Below, piece after piece: positions 5,974 through 7,654 of a DNA stretch of 7,654 nt (the first letter of the stretch is position 1; every line of letters starts with the position of its first letter). The notes beneath the pieces were generated by a model. It did no database searches, had not been told where the DNA came from, and was given only the letters and a program-made list of their open reading frames with translations. Position numbers and translations under genes: made by a program. This DNA is from an uncultured delta proteobacterium (GTDB taxonomy: Bacteria > RBG-13-61-14 > DRUE01): contig CAIUDS010000140.1 in assembly GCA_903897985.1 (NCBI GenBank), positions 1 through 7,654 on the forward strand, in the 5' to 3' direction.

Positions 5974-6175
5974 GCAGATCCAGGGCTCAATCGCGGTTGT
6001 GATCAGCGCGGGCATGAAGATGCAGGTGGACATCAGCCTGACGCCTGAAGCGCGGGTGGGGGAATATTTGATTGTCCATGCCGGGTTCGCGATCGAGACG
6101 CTGAAGCCGGCGGAAGCGGAAGAAACCTTGAAGCTGATGGCTGAGATGGCGGCGCTGGCGGAGGATGGGGATTGA
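5945..6175 (+). CDS. hypC: hydrogenase maturation chaperone HypC
   Basis: A 76-residue HypC/HybG/HupF-family chaperone. HypC binds HypD, carries the iron with its CN and CO ligands, and hands it to the hydrogenase large-subunit precursor. The essential N-terminal cysteine is present as MCLAVP (C2), which fixes the start at 5945 even though it lies inside hypF. The rest matches the family: PMKVEQIQG (6-14), VDISLTPEARVGEYLIVHAGFAIETL (28-53, including H46) and a closing helix EAEETLKLMAEMAAL. It is slightly shorter than many family members, which vary in the C-terminal tail. It overlaps hypF by 29 bases and its TGA stop overlaps the hypD start, as expected for proteins that form a complex. A gene of this size could also be a hydrogenase-specific HybG paralogue, but its place between hypF and hypD supports the general HypC. 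Confidence 0.96.
   Translation: MCLAVPMKVEQIQGSIAVVISAGMKMQVDISLTPEARVGEYLIVHAGFAIETLKPAEAEETLKLMAEMAALAEDGD
6160..6164 (+). promoter_or_regulatory. ribosome binding site deciding the TTG start of hypD
   Basis: GGAGG lies seven bases before the TTG at 6172. The ATG inside the box region at 6165 is in the wrong frame, so this site together with the family's expected N-terminus identifies TTG as the true start. Confidence 0.75.
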
Positions 6176-7266
6176 AGTATCTCGAGGAATTCCGCAATCA
6201 GGATCTGGCGCAGAAGCTATCCTTAAAAATCAGGGAAGTCGCGGGCAAGGACCGGATCAGCCTGATGGAGGTCTGCGGCACCCATACCATGGCCATCCAC
6301 AAGTTCGGCATCAAGGGACTCTTGCCGGAAAATGTCCGGCTCATCTCCGGACCCGGCTGCCCGGTCTGCGTCACGCCCAATGCCTATCTTGACCGCGCCG
6401 TGGCCCTGAGCCGCAAAGAAAAAGTCCTCGTCACCACCTTCGGAGACATGCTCCGGGTGCCGGGGTCGTCCGCCAGCCTCGAACAGGCGCGCGCCCAGGG
6501 CGCCGCGGTGAGAATGGTTTATTCGCCGATGGACGCGCTCAAGCTGGCGCGCGAAAACCCGGACTTGCAGGTGGTGTTCCTCGCGGTCGGGTTCGAGACC
6601 ACCTCGCCCACCATCGCGGCCACCGTGGCCGAAGCGGAAAACCGCGGACCCGATAATTTTTTCATCCTGCCCGGGCACAAGCTGATCCCGCCGGCGATGA
6701 AGGCGCTCACGGAAAATCAGAAGATCGGCATTTCCGGCTTCATCTGCCCGGCCCATGTCAGCGCCATCATCGGCCTCGAGCCTTACCGGTTCCTGGCCGA
6801 GGATTACCGGATCCCCTGCGTGGTCGCCGGGTTCGAGCCGCTCGATATTCTCCAGTCCATCCTGATGCTCGCGGAAATGATCGTGGCCGGAAAACCCGCG
6901 GTCCTGAACGAATATCGCCGGGTCGCGACCGAGGCCGGCAATGTGAACGCGCAGAAACTTTTGAGCAAAACCTTTGAGCCGACGGATTCCGAATGGCGCG
7001 GCTTGGGCGAAATCCCCGGCAGCGGTTTAAGGCTCCGACCGGAGCTTGCGCGCCGCGACGCGGAAAAGATGATCCCGGTCAAGGTGGAGCCGACCCGCGA
7101 GCACAAGGGCTGCCGCTGCGGCGAGGTCTTGCAGGGGCTGATCGAGCCGCCCGCGTGCCCGCTCTACGGCAAGGCCTGCAATCCGGAGAAGCCGATCGGG
7201 CCATGCATGGTCAGCTCGGAGGGAAGCTGCGCGGCATTTTACAAATATGTGGGGGTGGCGCGATGA
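6172..7266 (+). CDS. hypD: hydrogenase maturation iron-sulfur protein HypD
   Basis: HypD is the [4Fe-4S] scaffold that, with HypC, assembles the Fe(CN)2CO moiety of [NiFe] hydrogenases. At 364 residues it is full length. Conserved parts are all visible: EVCGTHTMAI (33-42, C35), GPGCPVCVTP (60-69, C63 and C66), TTFGDMLRVPGS (88-99), VGFETTSPT (139-147), GFICPAHVS (189-197) and the C-terminal cysteine-rich block CRCGEVLQG (314-322), C329, C336, C345 and C353, which supplies the cluster ligands. Translation most likely starts with TTG, overlapping the hypC stop as TTGA; the resulting start M-K-Y-L-E-E-F-R is the normal HypD beginning, and no in-frame ATG occurs before residue 32. It ends in an ATGA overlap with hypE. 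The rare start codon may lower the HypD yield relative to HypC (inference). Confidence 0.97.
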   Translation: MKYLEEFRNQDLAQKLSLKIREVAGKDRISLMEVCGTHTMAIHKFGIKGLLPENVRLISGPGCPVCVTPNAYLDRAVALSRKEKVLVTTFGDMLRVPGSSASLEQARAQGAAVRMVYSPMDALKLARENPDLQVVFLAVGFETTSPTIAATVAEAENRGPDNFFILPGHKLIPPAMKALTENQKIGISGFICPAHVSAIIGLEPYRFLAEDYRIPCVVAGFEPLDILQSILMLAEMIVAGKPAVLNEYRRVATEAGNVNAQKLLSKTFEPTDSEWRGLGEIPGSGLRLRPELARRDAEKMIPVKVEPTREHKGCRCGEVLQGLIEPPACPLYGKACNPEKPIGPCMVSSEGSCAAFYKYVGVAR

Positions 7267-7654
7267 GCAATGACCGGATCCTGCTCGGGCATGGCGATGG
7301 CGGCCGGCTCACGCGCCGGCTGATCGAGGAGATTTTTGCCGCGGCCTTTTCCAATCCCGAACTGGCGCCGCTCGCGGATGCCGCCCTGGTCGCGGTCAAA
7401 GGCAGCCGGATCGCCTTCACCACCGACTCTTATGTGGTCAAGCCGATTTTCTTCCCGGGCGGAGACATCGGCAAGCTGGCCGTGTGCGGGACCGCGAACG
7501 ACCTGGCCGTGATGGCCGCCCAGCCGCGCTACCTGTCCTGCGGCTTCATTTTGGAAGAAGGGCTGGAACTGGCCGAGCTTAAAAAAATTGTTTCCTCCAT
7601 GAAATCCGCGGCGGCTCAAGCCGGGGTGAAGCTGGTGACCGGGGACACCAAGGT
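7263..7654 (+). CDS. hypE: hydrogenase maturation dehydratase HypE, N-terminal part (runs off the right edge)
   Basis: The first 130 codons of HypE, an AIR-synthase/PurM-fold enzyme that uses ATP to dehydrate the carbamoyl group on its C-terminal cysteine to a thiocyanate, the source of the hydrogenase cyanides. I translated it by hand: residues 1-30 contain the family opening ILLGHGDGGRLTRRLIEEIF (6-25), followed by FTTDSYVV (52-59), FFPGGDIGKLAVCGTANDLA (63-82) with the conserved GTxNDLAVMAA stretch, and VTGDTK (125-130), part of the nucleotide-binding region. The C-terminal domain and the carbamoyl-accepting cysteine lie outside the window. The ATG overlaps the hypD TGA as ATGA, so it is coupled to hypD; a G-rich stretch (7251-7258) four bases before the ATG serves as a plausible ribosome binding site. 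Confidence 0.96.
   Translation, partial: MSNDRILLGHGDGGRLTRRLIEEIFAAAFSNPELAPLADAALVAVKGSRIAFTTDSYVVKPIFFPGGDIGKLAVCGTANDLAVMAAQPRYLSCGFILEEGLELAELKKIVSSMKSAAAQAGVKLVTGDTK

Noticed and set aside
6165..6392. Short plus-strand frame starting with ATG at 6165 at the hypC-hypD junction
   Set aside because: It is out of frame with hypD, and its product has no motif, while the overlapping frame encodes a textbook HypD.
7263..7320. HGDGG in HypE, considered as a damaged glycine-rich motif
   Set aside because: The residue at the D position varies among HypE proteins, so it is normal variation and not a sign of inactivation.

Overview
The window comes from a bacterial chromosome, probably an anaerobe that carries a [NiFe] hydrogenase. 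Evidence for Bacteria is the strong GGAGG-type ribosome binding sites, TTGACA-like -35 boxes, a canonical intrinsic terminator and a bacterial HypF/HypC/HypD/HypE set. The sequence does not fix the phylum. No CRISPR array, tRNA, rRNA, insertion sequence or phage gene was seen, and no gene-free stretch exceeds about 135 bases.

Layout. The left third (1-2244) is read on the minus strand. A four-gene run enters from the divergent intergenic region at 2245-2377: a classical DUF488 protein (2244-1729), a divergent second DUF488 protein (1714-1277), a protein resembling the dual-OB family (1268-561) and, after 63 bases, the N-terminal part of an FHA-domain protein (497 to beyond base 1). The first three genes are separated by only 14 and 8 bases and look like one operon. 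The FHA gene has its own promoter-like sequence.

The right part is read on the plus strand. A full-length acetyl-CoA acetyltransferase (2378-3562) is closed by a perfect 12-bp terminator hairpin (3580-3617). It is followed by a tightly overlapping hydrogenase maturation operon hypF-hypC-hypD-hypE (3679 to beyond 7654). HypF, HypC, HypD and HypE together make and deliver the Fe(CN)2CO group: HypF carbamoylates HypE, HypE dehydrates the group to a thiocyanate, and the HypC-HypD complex carries the iron that receives the cyanide. Neither hypA/hypB (nickel insertion) nor the hydrogenase structural genes are inside the window.

What is least explained is the DUF488 / DUF488 / dual-OB-like cassette. 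Its two DUF488 proteins keep the same C-x-x-C-x-E...C-H-R signature but otherwise differ strongly, and hand-counted lines in this cassette have clearly lower G+C (about 47-55 %) than the hyp genes (about 67 % in the hypD lines counted). Its function is unknown to me; the genes look like a co-transcribed accessory unit.
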